The notes: generated by a model not told the origin, from the sequence alone. DNA of 64,000 nucleotides from Tardiphaga sp052076105 (GCF_052076105.1 NZ_CP197245.1:62001-126000); one strand, 5' to 3'; numbered from the stretch's first letter, positions 7,787-19,068 are shown. Numbers and translations: made by a program.

Positions 7787-9649
7787 ATGTCGACTGCCCC
7801 CCACATCATCCGTGATGACAACCGCGCGCGTGCCGTCGTGACGGCGATGGCCTTGTTGGCTGCACTGTGCGGCACCACGGTCCCCGCTTCCGCACAACAG
7901 CTTGCCTGTGATGACGGTATCAAGGCCGCATTTCATCCCGATGAGGCCACCACCGTGGTGGCTGTGCGGGCGATCAAAAAGGGCGAGGAACTGGTCGCGC
8001 AGGATTCGCCTCGCCCGATCACCATGGCGGCGGACATGTGCCTGGTGAAGCTTCTGGTCGGTCCAGGCTTCACGGCGGAAAAGGACAAGGCTGCGCGCTC
8101 CTGGTCCGAGGGCATCGGCATCGAGGTCTGGCTGCCCGCTCCGGCGAACTGGAATACGCGCATCCGCAATTACGGCGGCGGCGGATGGGTCGGCGGCGGC
8201 CATCGCACCGCCGACAAGATCGGCAGCAAGGTACCGGCTCTTGTGAACGCCAATATGGGTTATGCGTCGGGCACCACCGACGCGGGACAGCCCTGGTATC
8301 AGGATGGCTCCTTCACCTTTCTCTCCGACGGCAAGGTCAATACCGAAGGGTTTCGCGACTTCTCGATCCGCGCCATGGTCGAGCAGGCCGTGAAAACGAA
8401 AGCACTTGCCACGCTCTATTACGGCAAGGCCCCGGCTTACACTTATTACGATGGCCATTCGCAGGGCGGCCGGCAGGGCATGAAGATCGCCCAGGACTAT
8501 CCCGAGCTCTATGACGGCTACATGATCGCCCAGCCGGCGCTGAACATCCCGCAATTCGGCACGGCCGGGCTGTATCCGCAGATCGTGATGAAGACCGAGC
8601 TTGGCTTCACCGCACTCGACAAGCCCAAAGCCACCGCCTTCGCCGCCAAGATCGACGCCGCCAACAAGCGCGCGCTTGCGGCCTGCGACAAGGCCGGGAT
8701 CGGCTTCCTGCTCGATCCGTTCGCCTGCGATTACGATCCCGCGCGCGATGCCGCGGCCCTCTGCAGCGGCGAAGCCGGCCAGGGCGTCACCGGCAGCAAT
8801 ACCGATGGGGCAACCTGCATGAGCCTCAAGGAAGCGATGGCGCTCGACCGGATCTGGTTCGGCGCGACGCCCGATGGCAGCTACGACGCTGCGCAAAGCA
8901 CCGACAGCCGCAGCGGCAAGGCGCTCGGCACGAAGCAGGTGTGGTGGGCCTTCACCAGGACCACGGCGATCACCGGGCAGATCACCGGCGCGTCCGCCGA
9001 TAGCGCGGCTCTCGCCTTGCAGGATGTTCGCTACGCTGCCGATGCCAGTGCCACCAACCCGTCGAACATTCCGTTCACGACGCGCGCGACCACCGAGCGC
9101 AACAAATGGCAGGAGCTCAGTTACGCATCACTCGCCGATACGGTGAGCAAGTCTGTCGCCCTGCAACCCACCCTGTTCAGCAATCTCGGCACCGACAAGG
9201 CGGATCTCGGCAAGTTGCGCGATCTCGGCCGCAAGGTCATCGTCTATAGCGGCCTCGTCGACGACGCGATCCCGCCCGCCGGCAACGTCAACTATCACGA
9301 GCGCGTCGTCGCACAGATGGGCGGCCACGCCGAGGTGCAGAAGTTCATGCGGATGTATCTGCTGCCCGGCTCGGCCCACAGTTCGCAGGGCCGCGCCTAT
9401 ACGGTCGGCGGCCAGAACGATTCCGTGCCGCTGCCGAAGCTTCCCGGCAATGCCAACCAGACGCCGACGCGCGAGCAGGATCAGTTCTTCACGGCGCTGA
9501 CGGACTGGGTCGAGAAGGGAGTCGCGCCTGGCGAGATCGCACTGACGTCACGCGACAGCAAGTTGAGCTATCCGGCTTGCGTCTATCCGCTACGCACGGT
9601 GTGGAATGGTGGAGCGGTGACGGACGCGGGAAGCTTTGGCTGCAAGTAG
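7787..9649 (+). CDS. Tannase/feruloyl esterase family hydrolase, exported
   Basis: Alpha/beta hydrolase of 620 residues with a long signal peptide ending at PASAQQ. The nucleophile elbow GHSQGG (Ser at about residue 225), an acid in SGLVDDAIPP and a His in LPGSAHSSQG form the triad in the order typical of tannases and feruloyl esterases. Several Cys (CDDG, CDKAG, CDYD, CSGEAGQ) fit the extra disulphides of the family. It probably hydrolyses ester bonds of plant phenolics such as gallate or ferulate esters in the periplasm. The divergent VOC gene could act on the phenol released. Confidence 0.88.
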   Translation: MSTAPHIIRDDNRARAVVTAMALLAALCGTTVPASAQQLACDDGIKAAFHPDEATTVVAVRAIKKGEELVAQDSPRPITMAADMCLVKLLVGPGFTAEKDKAARSWSEGIGIEVWLPAPANWNTRIRNYGGGGWVGGGHRTADKIGSKVPALVNANMGYASGTTDAGQPWYQDGSFTFLSDGKVNTEGFRDFSIRAMVEQAVKTKALATLYYGKAPAYTYYDGHSQGGRQGMKIAQDYPELYDGYMIAQPALNIPQFGTAGLYPQIVMKTELGFTALDKPKATAFAAKIDAANKRALAACDKAGIGFLLDPFACDYDPARDAAALCSGEAGQGVTGSNTDGATCMSLKEAMALDRIWFGATPDGSYDAAQSTDSRSGKALGTKQVWWAFTRTTAITGQITGASADSAALALQDVRYAADASATNPSNIPFTTRATTERNKWQELSYASLADTVSKSVALQPTLFSNLGTDKADLGKLRDLGRKVIVYSGLVDDAIPPAGNVNYHERVVAQMGGHAEVQKFMRMYLLPGSAHSSQGRAYTVGGQNDSVPLPKLPGNANQTPTREQDQFFTALTDWVEKGVAPGEIALTSRDSKLSYPACVYPLRTVWNGGAVTDAGSFGCK

Positions 9650-9662
9650 CTGTCACTCGTTG

Positions 9663-9752
9663 CCGTCATTGCGAGGAGCACTTGCGACGAAGCAATCCAG
9701 TCTTCGCTTGCGGCTCTGGATTGCCACGTCGCTTCGCTCCTCGCAATGACGG
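9663..9752. repeat. Inverted-repeat element, GTCATTGCGAGGAGC type
   Basis: A 90-base element with inverted ends CCGTCATTGCGAGGAGC and GCTCCTCGCAATGACGG and internal GCAATCCAG / CTGGATTGC arms. The same element family is common in Bradyrhizobium relatives. It lies between two convergent genes, where it may also act as a transcription stop. Confidence 0.85.
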
Positions 9753-9767
9753 CCGAGAGGCTGGCGC

Positions 9768-11366
9768 TTACTCGCCCCAGGCCGCGAAGGCCTCGTTGAA
9801 GGCACGCTCGCCGGGCGAGCCCTTCTCGATGGCGATGATGGCGCGGCGCTGGTTGGTATAAACCAGCGGGATATCGAACCATGACCGCTCCTTCAGGAGC
9901 TGCAGGTTGCGTGTGCGATCACTCTCGACATTGCTGAGACCGACGAGGAAGAAGCCGTCGGTGACCTTGACCGCGAGACCAGCCAGCGGCGTACCGCGCG
10001 CCTGCTCGTTCGACTTCATCAGCACGCCCGGAACATTGGCGATGCCGCCGCCGGCGAAATCGGGCGGCAGGACGAAAGTGAGTTCGGCCGTGTGGCTGGC
10101 GGGCAGCGACGTATCGGTGTTGCGGCGGAACGACATGGTCATCTTGAACTTGCGTTCGGGAATCTCGATGTCGGCGCGCACGGCGATGTCGGCCGGCTTG
10201 CCGCCGGTGCCCTTGATCTGCTCGGTGCGCCAGACCACCGTACCGACATATTGCCGGCCCTTCGGCTCGGCCGGATCCTCGTCATACAGAACGACGCGCT
10301 GCGCGACCGGCGCAATCTGATCCGATGACGACGGCTGACCGACGCGATCGGCGATTTTCGGCCGCGGCGCCAGCGGCGCATCCTTGTTGTCGGTGACGAC
10401 GGGCGCCGAACCACCGGCGAAACCGCGCACCATCTTGTTGATCGTCGGCCAGCCCAGAATCACGGCGCCAATCAGGATCATCACGATGCCGATCAGAAGC
10501 GCGGTCTTGAACGGGAAACCGCCGCTGACGCGCCTCGGCTTCGGAGGCTTGGGCGGCTTCGCCTTCTTGCCCTTGGAATCCTTGATGCGCGACGGCGGCA
10601 CCTGCGACTCGTCGCCGGTCTGCTCGTCGTAAGCCGTCTCGTCGTAGCCGAACGCCTCGCTGCGCGCTTCCATGCTGGGTTCGAGACGATCGAATTCCGG
10701 CGTCGGCGACGGCACGTTGGCGTAGGTTTTTCGCGCGGCCCGGTTGGCTTGGGCGGCGGCGCGGCCGAGATCATCGACATCGGCGGTGACGTCGCGGAAA
10801 CCGCGCATCGCGGCATCGCCCTGGTCGCCGCGATCATTGCGGGCCGGCGGCGGCGTATTGTTATCGGAGCGGCGCGGCGTGCCTGACCGTTCGCGGGCTG
10901 GCGGACCGTTCGGATCCTGTGCACCGGCATTGGGTGCCTGCTGCTTTGGAATCGGCGGCGGATCGACGCGCAAGGTGCGCGGCGGACGCGGCTCTTCCGG
11001 GGCGCGCGGAGACGGCGGTGTCGGCGTGATCGGCTGACGGCCGCGCGGCGACGGCTCGGCCGGCGTGGCACCGGCACGCGGCCCGGCATTGCGGAACGCA
11101 TCGCCGGCGCGCGGCTTGCCATCCGACGGCGGACGCGAAGCATCGCGGGCGCGCTGGGCCGCCTCGGACTCGACCTTGCGGACGGCCTCTTCGAGCGACA
11201 GCCGCTCCCTAGTGATTTCCGACTCGCTGAGCGGCGGCTCGACACTGCGCAACTGGGCAATCAGAGCCGTGCGGGCGCGCTCATAGAGCGCGCGCCGCTG
11301 CTCACCGGGAGCACTGGGGTCCAGTCCGGCGATGGCACGGGCGATCAACGGGTAGTAATCAGCCAT
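9768..11366 (-). CDS. Single-pass membrane protein with disordered cytoplasmic half
   Basis: A 532-residue protein of unknown function. Residues 1-75 form charged helices, about 75-280 are Pro/Arg-rich and probably disordered, and one membrane segment (ALLIGIVMILIGAVILGW, about 288-306) is preceded by Lys/Pro-rich repeats. The C-terminal 220 residues are beta-prone and probably periplasmic. The orientation (basic residues before the helix) puts the N-terminus in the cytoplasm. It follows purA on the same strand with a gap of about 53 bases, so it may be co-transcribed with it. Confidence 0.75.
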   Translation of the reverse strand: MADYYPLIARAIAGLDPSAPGEQRRALYERARTALIAQLRSVEPPLSESEITRERLSLEEAVRKVESEAAQRARDASRPPSDGKPRAGDAFRNAGPRAGATPAEPSPRGRQPITPTPPSPRAPEEPRPPRTLRVDPPPIPKQQAPNAGAQDPNGPPARERSGTPRRSDNNTPPPARNDRGDQGDAAMRGFRDVTADVDDLGRAAAQANRAARKTYANVPSPTPEFDRLEPSMEARSEAFGYDETAYDEQTGDESQVPPSRIKDSKGKKAKPPKPPKPRRVSGGFPFKTALLIGIVMILIGAVILGWPTINKMVRGFAGGSAPVVTDNKDAPLAPRPKIADRVGQPSSSDQIAPVAQRVVLYDEDPAEPKGRQYVGTVVWRTEQIKGTGGKPADIAVRADIEIPERKFKMTMSFRRNTDTSLPASHTAELTFVLPPDFAGGGIANVPGVLMKSNEQARGTPLAGLAVKVTDGFFLVGLSNVESDRTRNLQLLKERSWFDIPLVYTNQRRAIIAIEKGSPGERAFNEAFAAWGE

Positions 11367-11419
11367 CTCGACTCAATGTTGCGGGTGCATCAATTTGGAG
11401 GCTATCCGGTAACAGTCCG

Positions 11420-12712
<1,293 letters not shown>

Positions 12713-13187
12713 TTGGCGCTAGTCCTCTGAAAAATACACGCGTCGAAGCGTGATCAGCGCGGAAAACGGTCTGCCGTTTGCCGGATCACGCCCAGGCATC
12801 TGCCTAAACGCGGCCAATGATCTTGGTTGCCCAAGCCTTCCAGGACGCTGTCTGCGATGCAAAACGGGAATAAAGGAAGCGCGGGGGGAAAACAAGCACG
12901 AACGCCCCAAAAATGGCCTCGTCGGCCCCATGCAAACCTTTGATATCCCCTGAAAATCCGGGGCGATGTGGCGAGATTGCGGCAGCGCTCGCGGCCCGAT
13001 TGCTGAGAATGCCTCTCAATCTCACATGGTCGTGAGATGAGGCCTATCAATGGAAATCTGCCCTCGTTGTGCCGCTGCGTCGCCCTATATGGGTACCTCC
13101 GAGCGTTAATTACACCGCTCGCCCGCAGACGTTGAACGGAATCCCGCGCCGCCCGCCTTACCTATGGGGCGTTCAGGAGTGACCATC
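12713..13187. other. Intergenic region purA / FecR-domain gene
   Basis: Divergent promoters for purA and the FecR-domain gene must lie here. I see a small inverted repeat (TCTCA / TGAGA, about 13019-13037) but no gene, RNA or known operator. Confidence 0.4.
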
Positions 13188-13709
13188 ATGACCCATTCAA
13201 TCAGGCTGGCGGCGGCCATGATTGCTGCGGCGTGCCTGTATGGCAGTGCTGTATCGGCGCAGCAGGCCGGCCCCGGCTGCACATCGAGCCAGCCAACCGG
13301 CGGCCCGCAAACCCTGCGCTGCAGTGGCGTGACGATCATTGCTGAAAACGGCGCGCGCTTCACACTGCTCGATCGCGACCGCAACGGCCGTATCGACGGC
13401 GTCGACCTGCAAAGCAAGGCGGTTTTCATCGACGCCGCCAAACAGAAAGCCGGCAAAACCTTCGAGGTGATGACACCGCAAGCGATTGCCGCGGTGCGTG
13501 GCACCAGCTGGGCGGTGGACGCCGAGGGCAGCAAGACTTCCGTCTTCGTCGAGACCGGTCGCGTCGGCGTCAGGCGTGTGACCGGCCGCGGCAGCGTGAC
13601 TCTCAGCCCCGGTGAAGGCGTCGATGTCGATGCATCGGCGACACCGCTCGAGATCAAGCGCTGGCCCGCGCCGCGTGTCGCCGCATTGATGGCAAGGCTT
13701 GGTCGTTAA
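13188..13709 (+). CDS. FecR-domain secreted protein with EF-hand-like loop
   Basis: Protein of 173 residues from ATG 13188, with an AGGAG site nine bases upstream. Signal peptide residues 1-24 (AMIAAACLYGSAVSAQQ). The mature part has Cys31 and Cys45, then a FecR-like core (VMTPQAIAAVRGTSWAVD) followed by VFVETGRVGVRR. Residues 62-73 read DRDRNGRIDGVD, a near-perfect EF-hand calcium loop. FecR domains are periplasmic and usually relay or scaffold signals. It ends 36 bases before the CHASE2 cyclase gene, so the two are probably an operon and could interact in the periplasm. Confidence 0.82.
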   Translation: MTHSIRLAAAMIAAACLYGSAVSAQQAGPGCTSSQPTGGPQTLRCSGVTIIAENGARFTLLDRDRNGRIDGVDLQSKAVFIDAAKQKAGKTFEVMTPQAIAAVRGTSWAVDAEGSKTSVFVETGRVGVRRVTGRGSVTLSPGEGVDVDASATPLEIKRWPAPRVAALMARLGR

Positions 13710-13745
13710 AGAGGCTTGGACGTTAAGAGGCCCGGATACACGACG

Positions 13746-15650
13746 ATGATGAAGGCCAGCATATTGCAGACACCGCTCGCCATGATCCTGGCGGGGGTGT
13801 GGGCGGCAGCGCTGGCCTTTGGTCACAACCGCGGCGATGTCGGCTTTCTCGATCGTCTCGAAGCGACGCTGACCGACCTGCGCATCCAGATCCGCGGCGT
13901 GAAGAAACCGCCCGATCTCGTCACCATCATCGCCATCGACGATCAGGTCGCGCGCGAACAAGGCAGCTATCCGCTGCCCCGTGCTACGCTAACGAAGATC
14001 GTCGAGGAGATCGCGCGCTACAAACCGAAAGTGCTCGCACTCGATCTGCTGCTGGTCGATGCCGGCGCGGCGGACACCGACGCCGCACTGGCACAGGCGC
14101 TCGGCAAGACCAACACCGTCATCGCCGCGGCGGCGCTGTTCAGTGAGTCCAAACAGACCGTAGCCACCAAGGAGGCCGGGCCGCTCGCGGACCTGCCGGT
14201 GGCGGCGGGATTTCTGCTGCCGCTGAAAGTCTTCGCCGATCAGGCCACCGTCGGCGTGGTCAATCTCAACACCGATAGCAGCGGCGTGCCGCGCTCGATG
14301 CCGATGCTGATGCGCTCGGCTGATCGTGTGATGGTGTCGATGCCGCTGCGTGTCGCATCCGCCGCCTCGCGCGACGACACCCAGATTGGCGAGTCTAATT
14401 TCTCCCTCGCCGGCAGCCATGTTCCGACCGATGTCGGCCATTTGCTGCCGATGTCTTTCTATGGGCCGCACGGCACGATCCGGACGATCAGCGCATCGGA
14501 GGTTCTGGCGGGCAAACTCCGCCGCGCCGATGTCGAGGATCGCGTCGTCGCCATCGGTGTCACCGTCAGCGGCGGCGGCGACTTCTTCTCCACGCCGTTC
14601 GATCCGGTGATGCCCGGCGTCGAGGTCGTGTCGACCGCGATCACGCATCTGCTCGCCAAGGACACGTTGCTGCGCAATACATCCATCCGGATGTTCGATG
14701 CCGGCTTCGCAATCGTCCTGGCGATCCTTTGCATCGCCCTGCTCGCCTGGCGACGCAATGCCGTCGGCCTCATTACGATCGTCGCCGTCGTCGCGCTGTG
14801 GGCCGTGATCAACACCATCGCCTATGGCCACGGCATCTGGATGAGTGCTGCATTGCCGCTGGCGGCGGCCATGCCGCCGGCGATGGCATTCGGCGCGCTG
14901 CAGATCTGGAGCAGCCGGCGCAGCGTGCAGCATTTCGCCGCCCGCAGCGATCTATTGCGCCAGTTCCAGGCGCCGGGCCTGCGCGAATGGCTGATCAAGA
15001 ATCCGGACTACCTGTTGCAGCCGGTGCATCAGCATGCCGCCGTCGTCTTCATCGATCTCTCTCACTTTACGCGGCTCAGCGAGACGCTCGGTGCAGACGT
15101 GGTGCGCGACCTGCTGAAGTCCTTCCATGCGCTGATCGATCAGGGGACCCTCGCCCATGGCGGTGTAGTGACAAGCTTCATGGGCGACGGCGCGATGATC
15201 CTGTTCGGACTGCCTGTCGTGGCCGATGATGATCCAGCCCGTGCCGCTCGCTGCTGTATCGACCTCACGACGCGCACCGGCACATGGATAGCCGGTCTTC
15301 CGCCCGAGATCGCCAGCCAGATCGGATTCAAGATCGGCGCGCATTTCGGCGATATCGTTGCATCGCGCCTCGGCGGCGCGAGCTACCAGCACATCACCGC
15401 GACCGGCGACACCGTCAATGTCGCCAGCCGGCTCATGGAGGTCGCGGCTGGTCACGGCGCTGAAGTGGCCGTCAGCGATGACCTGCTGCGCCGCGCCGGT
15501 GACGACTGCCCGATGCTGACCACCGGCACCCTGTCCGGCCCGACAGAAGTTCAGATCCGCGGCCGCAGCACTGGCGTGAGTGCGTGGTTCTGGTGCAATA
15601 GCGAGCCCATGCAGGCGATCGATCGCTACATCGTCAACGGCGGCGCGTGA
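13746..15650 (+). CDS. CHASE2-domain class III nucleotide cyclase
   Basis: Membrane sensor-cyclase of about 634 residues. An N-terminal helix anchors a periplasmic CHASE2 domain (about 30-310; VTIIAIDDQV, VLALDLLLVDAGAAD). Three membrane helices follow (about 320-395), then the cyclase domain with the metal Asp pair in FIDLSHFTRLSE and FMGDGAMILFG and the transition-state Asn/Arg in GDTVNVASRLM. The usual purine-selecting Lys before MGD is Ser. It probably makes cAMP (or cGMP) in response to an envelope signal. An alternative TTG start lies at 13716. The FecR-domain gene precedes it. Confidence 0.88.
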   Translation: MMKASILQTPLAMILAGVWAAALAFGHNRGDVGFLDRLEATLTDLRIQIRGVKKPPDLVTIIAIDDQVAREQGSYPLPRATLTKIVEEIARYKPKVLALDLLLVDAGAADTDAALAQALGKTNTVIAAAALFSESKQTVATKEAGPLADLPVAAGFLLPLKVFADQATVGVVNLNTDSSGVPRSMPMLMRSADRVMVSMPLRVASAASRDDTQIGESNFSLAGSHVPTDVGHLLPMSFYGPHGTIRTISASEVLAGKLRRADVEDRVVAIGVTVSGGGDFFSTPFDPVMPGVEVVSTAITHLLAKDTLLRNTSIRMFDAGFAIVLAILCIALLAWRRNAVGLITIVAVVALWAVINTIAYGHGIWMSAALPLAAAMPPAMAFGALQIWSSRRSVQHFAARSDLLRQFQAPGLREWLIKNPDYLLQPVHQHAAVVFIDLSHFTRLSETLGADVVRDLLKSFHALIDQGTLAHGGVVTSFMGDGAMILFGLPVVADDDPARAARCCIDLTTRTGTWIAGLPPEIASQIGFKIGAHFGDIVASRLGGASYQHITATGDTVNVASRLMEVAAGHGAEVAVSDDLLRRAGDDCPMLTTGTLSGPTEVQIRGRSTGVSAWFWCNSEPMQAIDRYIVNGGA

Positions 15651-15694
15651 CGCGGTCCAGATGACCCGTCACACCGCCGAGCCGATCGCATCAT

Positions 15695-18406
15695 TCACCA
15701 CACAACGCGGAAACCGCCGGTGCCCTTGTAATTGCGGCTGTTCGAGCTGCCGTTGAGGCTGGCATTGTAGGAGAGCTCACCGAAGATAGCGTAGCGCCCG
15801 TTGGCCCAGCTATAGGCGCCACCGCCGCCGATGCTGCCCCACAGCCGGTCTTGCGCATTGGCGAAGCTGGTGCCGGCAACATCGACATTGGTGCCGTTGA
15901 GGAACTCGTAGCGCAGATTGCCGATGCCGTAGACGTCGGATCGCATGATGCCCGTGCCGTCGTTCCAGGTCTTCTGATGATTGAGCGCGAGTCCGGCGCG
16001 GCCGAGCAGGCTGTCACCATTGCGCAACGACACCGGCGCACCGAACCGATCGGTGAAATTATCGAACTCTGCCCTCGAATAGGACAGCTGCGCCTGCGGC
16101 GTCAGTGACCAGCCGTTGCCGACGAAGAACCGCTTGCCGGCTTCGGCGCTGAACGCATAGCCGACCCCTTCATTGCCGTGGGTCAGGCTACCGACCAGCG
16201 CGGACGACAGATCGCTGCGATAGAACATCGACTGCGCCTGACCGTCGACATAGACGCCGTTGTCACCATACCAGGTCAGCGTGCCTCCGACGCCGGCTCC
16301 CTCGACGCGAATACGACCATTGCCGAAGGTCGACGCGACATTGGCGGTCGTCAGGCCATATTGCGCCGTGAGACCAACGATCAGCCGACCGCGCTCATTC
16401 TCCAGCGCGAGGCCATCCAGGCCCGCTTGAATTTTCAACTGATCGGCCTTGGTGGTCGAACCGGTGGCGTTGGAGGGCTGCAGATCGGAATGCCCGCCTT
16501 CGATGCGGCCCCAGAATGCCGTCGGCGCCGAAGACGTCTCACCCGGCACCGGCGCGACGCCGGCGCGCGCCATGGCATCGCTGCCGCCCCAATAGCGATT
16601 GCCGACACGCTGCTGCAGAGTCGGCAGATCGTTCATGCCGAGCAGCACCTGCGCATAGTTCTCGTAGAGCGGAACGCCCGGTTGATACAGCGGCGCGGCC
16701 GGCACCGGCGTGGCGCCCGGTGCTGCGGTCGGCGGATCGATCAGGCTTGAACGCAGATACCAGTCGCCGTCGGCGGGATTGCTGACGCCGTTCTTGCGCA
16801 GCGTATAGGCATAGGCGCCGGCGACCACTGCCTGCTGGCCCTGAATGACATAATCACCGAGCAACGAAAACGCGCCGTTCGACGCGCCGCCGACATCGAC
16901 GATCTTGATGCCTTCGACGGTTTGAGCACCAGTGCCGCCGACATTGATCACCCGCACATTGGTGCTGCCTGCGGTGTTGCCCGTGACGACAAGCCGATCC
17001 GTCGGCGAGGAATCGCCACCCAGCGCCGTCTCGATCTGCAACGTGCCGCCATTGCCGGTGTAGTTGCCCGCGACGGTGAGCGTTCCGATGGAGTTACCGG
17101 GTGCCACGATACCCGCGTTCGATGTATCGCAGACCGTCCCGGTGCCTTGCAACGTGCCGCCGGCCAGCACGTTCATGGCGCCACACACGCTGCCGTTGAC
17201 GCTGAGCGTGCCGCCGCTCACCGTGGTTCCACCGGTGTAGGTGTTGACGCCGGCCAGGGTCTGCATGCCGCCGCTGACCGTCAGTGCGCCGGTGCCGGAG
17301 ATCACGCCGGCGAACACATCGCTCTTCGCATCGGTGATGGCCAGATTCTTTGCGCCGAGCGTGACGGCGCCGCTGCCGGCGAGGCTCTGAATGCTCGTGC
17401 CCGCCGCAGTAATACCCGAGACATTGAAGGTTGCATCTACGACCACCCGGCTCGATGCGCTAATCGAGCCAGTACTGGCAAGCGCAAGAGTGCCGACCTG
17501 GATCATCGTCGGCCCCGTATAATCGCTGGATACCCGGAGATTTAATGTGCCGGCGCCGATCTTGGTCAATCCACCGACACCGGAAAACCCGGAGCCCGCG
17601 CCCACAGTGAAAGCCTGGGTGTCAATGGTCAGGCCGCCCGCGGCAATATTGAGGTTGCCTGGCGAAAATCCGCTGATGAAGAAGTTGTTGTTTATCCTGG
17701 CTCGCAGAATGGCATTATCGAAATTGACCTGGCCGGTTCCAACAGCGACGCGCGCGAGGTTATTAGTCTCGAGCCTGCTGCCTCCATTGATGTTGAGCGT
17801 GCCTGTGCCGCCGGCGAAGGTCCCCAAAGAGACCCCTGATTGGGCCACTACTGCAGCGCCGTTCTGAATGTTAAGGGTACCATTGCCGCTGGCGCCGAGG
17901 TTGATCTGGCTGCCGGATGTAATCCACTGCGATCCGGCTCCCGTGACCGTCACGGTGCCGTTGCTTCCGCCCGCGACTCCAATCACAAGGCTCGCGCCGC
18001 TGCTCGTCAGCGTGCTCCCGTTCTGAATGGTGAGGCTGCCGGTTGAACCAGTGTTCACGCCGACGGAGATGTTTCCGGTCGTTCCGGCCGCGGGACCAGT
18101 GACGCCGAGCACAGTCGGGTTTGGCGACGTCGTGTCGATAGTGACACCGCCGGCGATCGGGACCACACCACCCGACCAGTTGGCTCCGGCCGTCCAGTCG
18201 TTGCTTGTCGTTCCGGTCCAACTTTGGGCGGCGACCGAACCGACGGACAGAGCCATCAGCACCATCGCCGACGCACTTGCCAAGAGCGAGCGAAGCAATC
18301 GCGTTCCGTGGCTGTCAGGCGCGGATCGCCGAGGCCGATCCGGAGTCTTGTGGCGCACGTCATCTGGCTGTCGCCTGACCGTCACAGCCCCGATGCATTC
18401 GCGCAT
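15695..18406 (-). CDS. Autotransporter with beta-barrel domain
   Basis: Protein of about 903 residues with an extended N-terminal signal (hydrophobic part near residues 36-60, ending SVAAQS). The passenger (about 60-580) is a beta-helix of Gly/Ser/Thr/Asn-rich repeats, including passenger-associated strand repeats such as NTYTGGTTVSGGTLSV. The last 270 residues form a 12-strand autotransporter barrel ending in VVW, which is the expected C-terminal aromatic. It would be exposed on the cell surface, perhaps as an adhesin. It is convergent with the FecR-cyclase pair. Confidence 0.9.
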   Translation of the reverse strand: MRECIGAVTVRRQPDDVRHKTPDRPRRSAPDSHGTRLLRSLLASASAMVLMALSVGSVAAQSWTGTTSNDWTAGANWSGGVVPIAGGVTIDTTSPNPTVLGVTGPAAGTTGNISVGVNTGSTGSLTIQNGSTLTSSGASLVIGVAGGSNGTVTVTGAGSQWITSGSQINLGASGNGTLNIQNGAAVVAQSGVSLGTFAGGTGTLNINGGSRLETNNLARVAVGTGQVNFDNAILRARINNNFFISGFSPGNLNIAAGGLTIDTQAFTVGAGSGFSGVGGLTKIGAGTLNLRVSSDYTGPTMIQVGTLALASTGSISASSRVVVDATFNVSGITAAGTSIQSLAGSGAVTLGAKNLAITDAKSDVFAGVISGTGALTVSGGMQTLAGVNTYTGGTTVSGGTLSVNGSVCGAMNVLAGGTLQGTGTVCDTSNAGIVAPGNSIGTLTVAGNYTGNGGTLQIETALGGDSSPTDRLVVTGNTAGSTNVRVINVGGTGAQTVEGIKIVDVGGASNGAFSLLGDYVIQGQQAVVAGAYAYTLRKNGVSNPADGDWYLRSSLIDPPTAAPGATPVPAAPLYQPGVPLYENYAQVLLGMNDLPTLQQRVGNRYWGGSDAMARAGVAPVPGETSSAPTAFWGRIEGGHSDLQPSNATGSTTKADQLKIQAGLDGLALENERGRLIVGLTAQYGLTTANVASTFGNGRIRVEGAGVGGTLTWYGDNGVYVDGQAQSMFYRSDLSSALVGSLTHGNEGVGYAFSAEAGKRFFVGNGWSLTPQAQLSYSRAEFDNFTDRFGAPVSLRNGDSLLGRAGLALNHQKTWNDGTGIMRSDVYGIGNLRYEFLNGTNVDVAGTSFANAQDRLWGSIGGGGAYSWANGRYAIFGELSYNASLNGSSNSRNYKGTGGFRVVW

Positions 18407-18830
18407 GCGCTATTCCAGTTTCGATTGCGTCCACACCGTTCGAGGATGCGGATGTTAGTTGCCGTGCAGTCTGCGAAGAACACCTGCGAAGCTAAATGAG
18501 CTGAAACAATCAGACAACAATCGAAACGTCTTCATCCCGAACAAACACGCGGCGTGTGCCGTTTGCGCAACGAAAGACGCTTAACAAAGTCTTGCGGGGA
18601 TCAGATCCAGTCATCCGCCTTTGTTCGACGATCGGCGCGCAAAGCCGGCGATGTCGCCTGTTGGCACGCGATACACCTTATGCGAGGTCCTGCGTGAGTC
18701 CGGCCTAAGTATCAAAGCGAAATTTTATCAGCCACTCTGGATTGATAGCTCAAGCCCAGCACACCTTTGATCGTGGATTGTCGCCGAGACGATTCCGCAA
18801 TTACGTGCACTGAGTGGGGAGACGGCAGCG
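18407..18830. other. Intergenic region upstream of autotransporter
   Basis: About 420 bases between the autotransporter start and the end of a small helical gene, both on the minus strand. It must hold the autotransporter promoter. I see no gene, repeat or strong hairpin. Confidence 0.4.
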
Positions 18831-19025
18831 CTACGAAACAGCCTGCTCGCTCGCGATGGCGCGATCGATGGCGTCGATCACGTTCTGCAACTCCATAAAC
18901 TTCATGCGCGCCCGTTCCGCATTGTCGCGATTGAACGGTGCAGCGAGAACTTTCGCATGCGCATCGCGGTCTTCAACCATGCGCGCGCGAGCAGCCTTGA
19001 GCGTATCCAGACGTTCACTCATCAT
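18831..19025 (-). CDS. Small helical protein
   Basis: Sixty-four residues from ATG 19025 (or 19022), behind a strong AGGAGATGAGG site. The sequence is one long charged helix (LDTLKAARARMVEDRDAHAK, ERARMKFMELQNVIDAIDRA). No family is recognised. It is transcribed in the same direction as cspA, beyond a hairpin. Confidence 0.65.
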   Translation of the reverse strand: MMSERLDTLKAARARMVEDRDAHAKVLAAPFNRDNAERARMKFMELQNVIDAIDRAIASEQAVS

Positions 19026-19068
19026 GGCCTCATCTCCTGATCGGACGCCGACATATGGTAACAACAAC

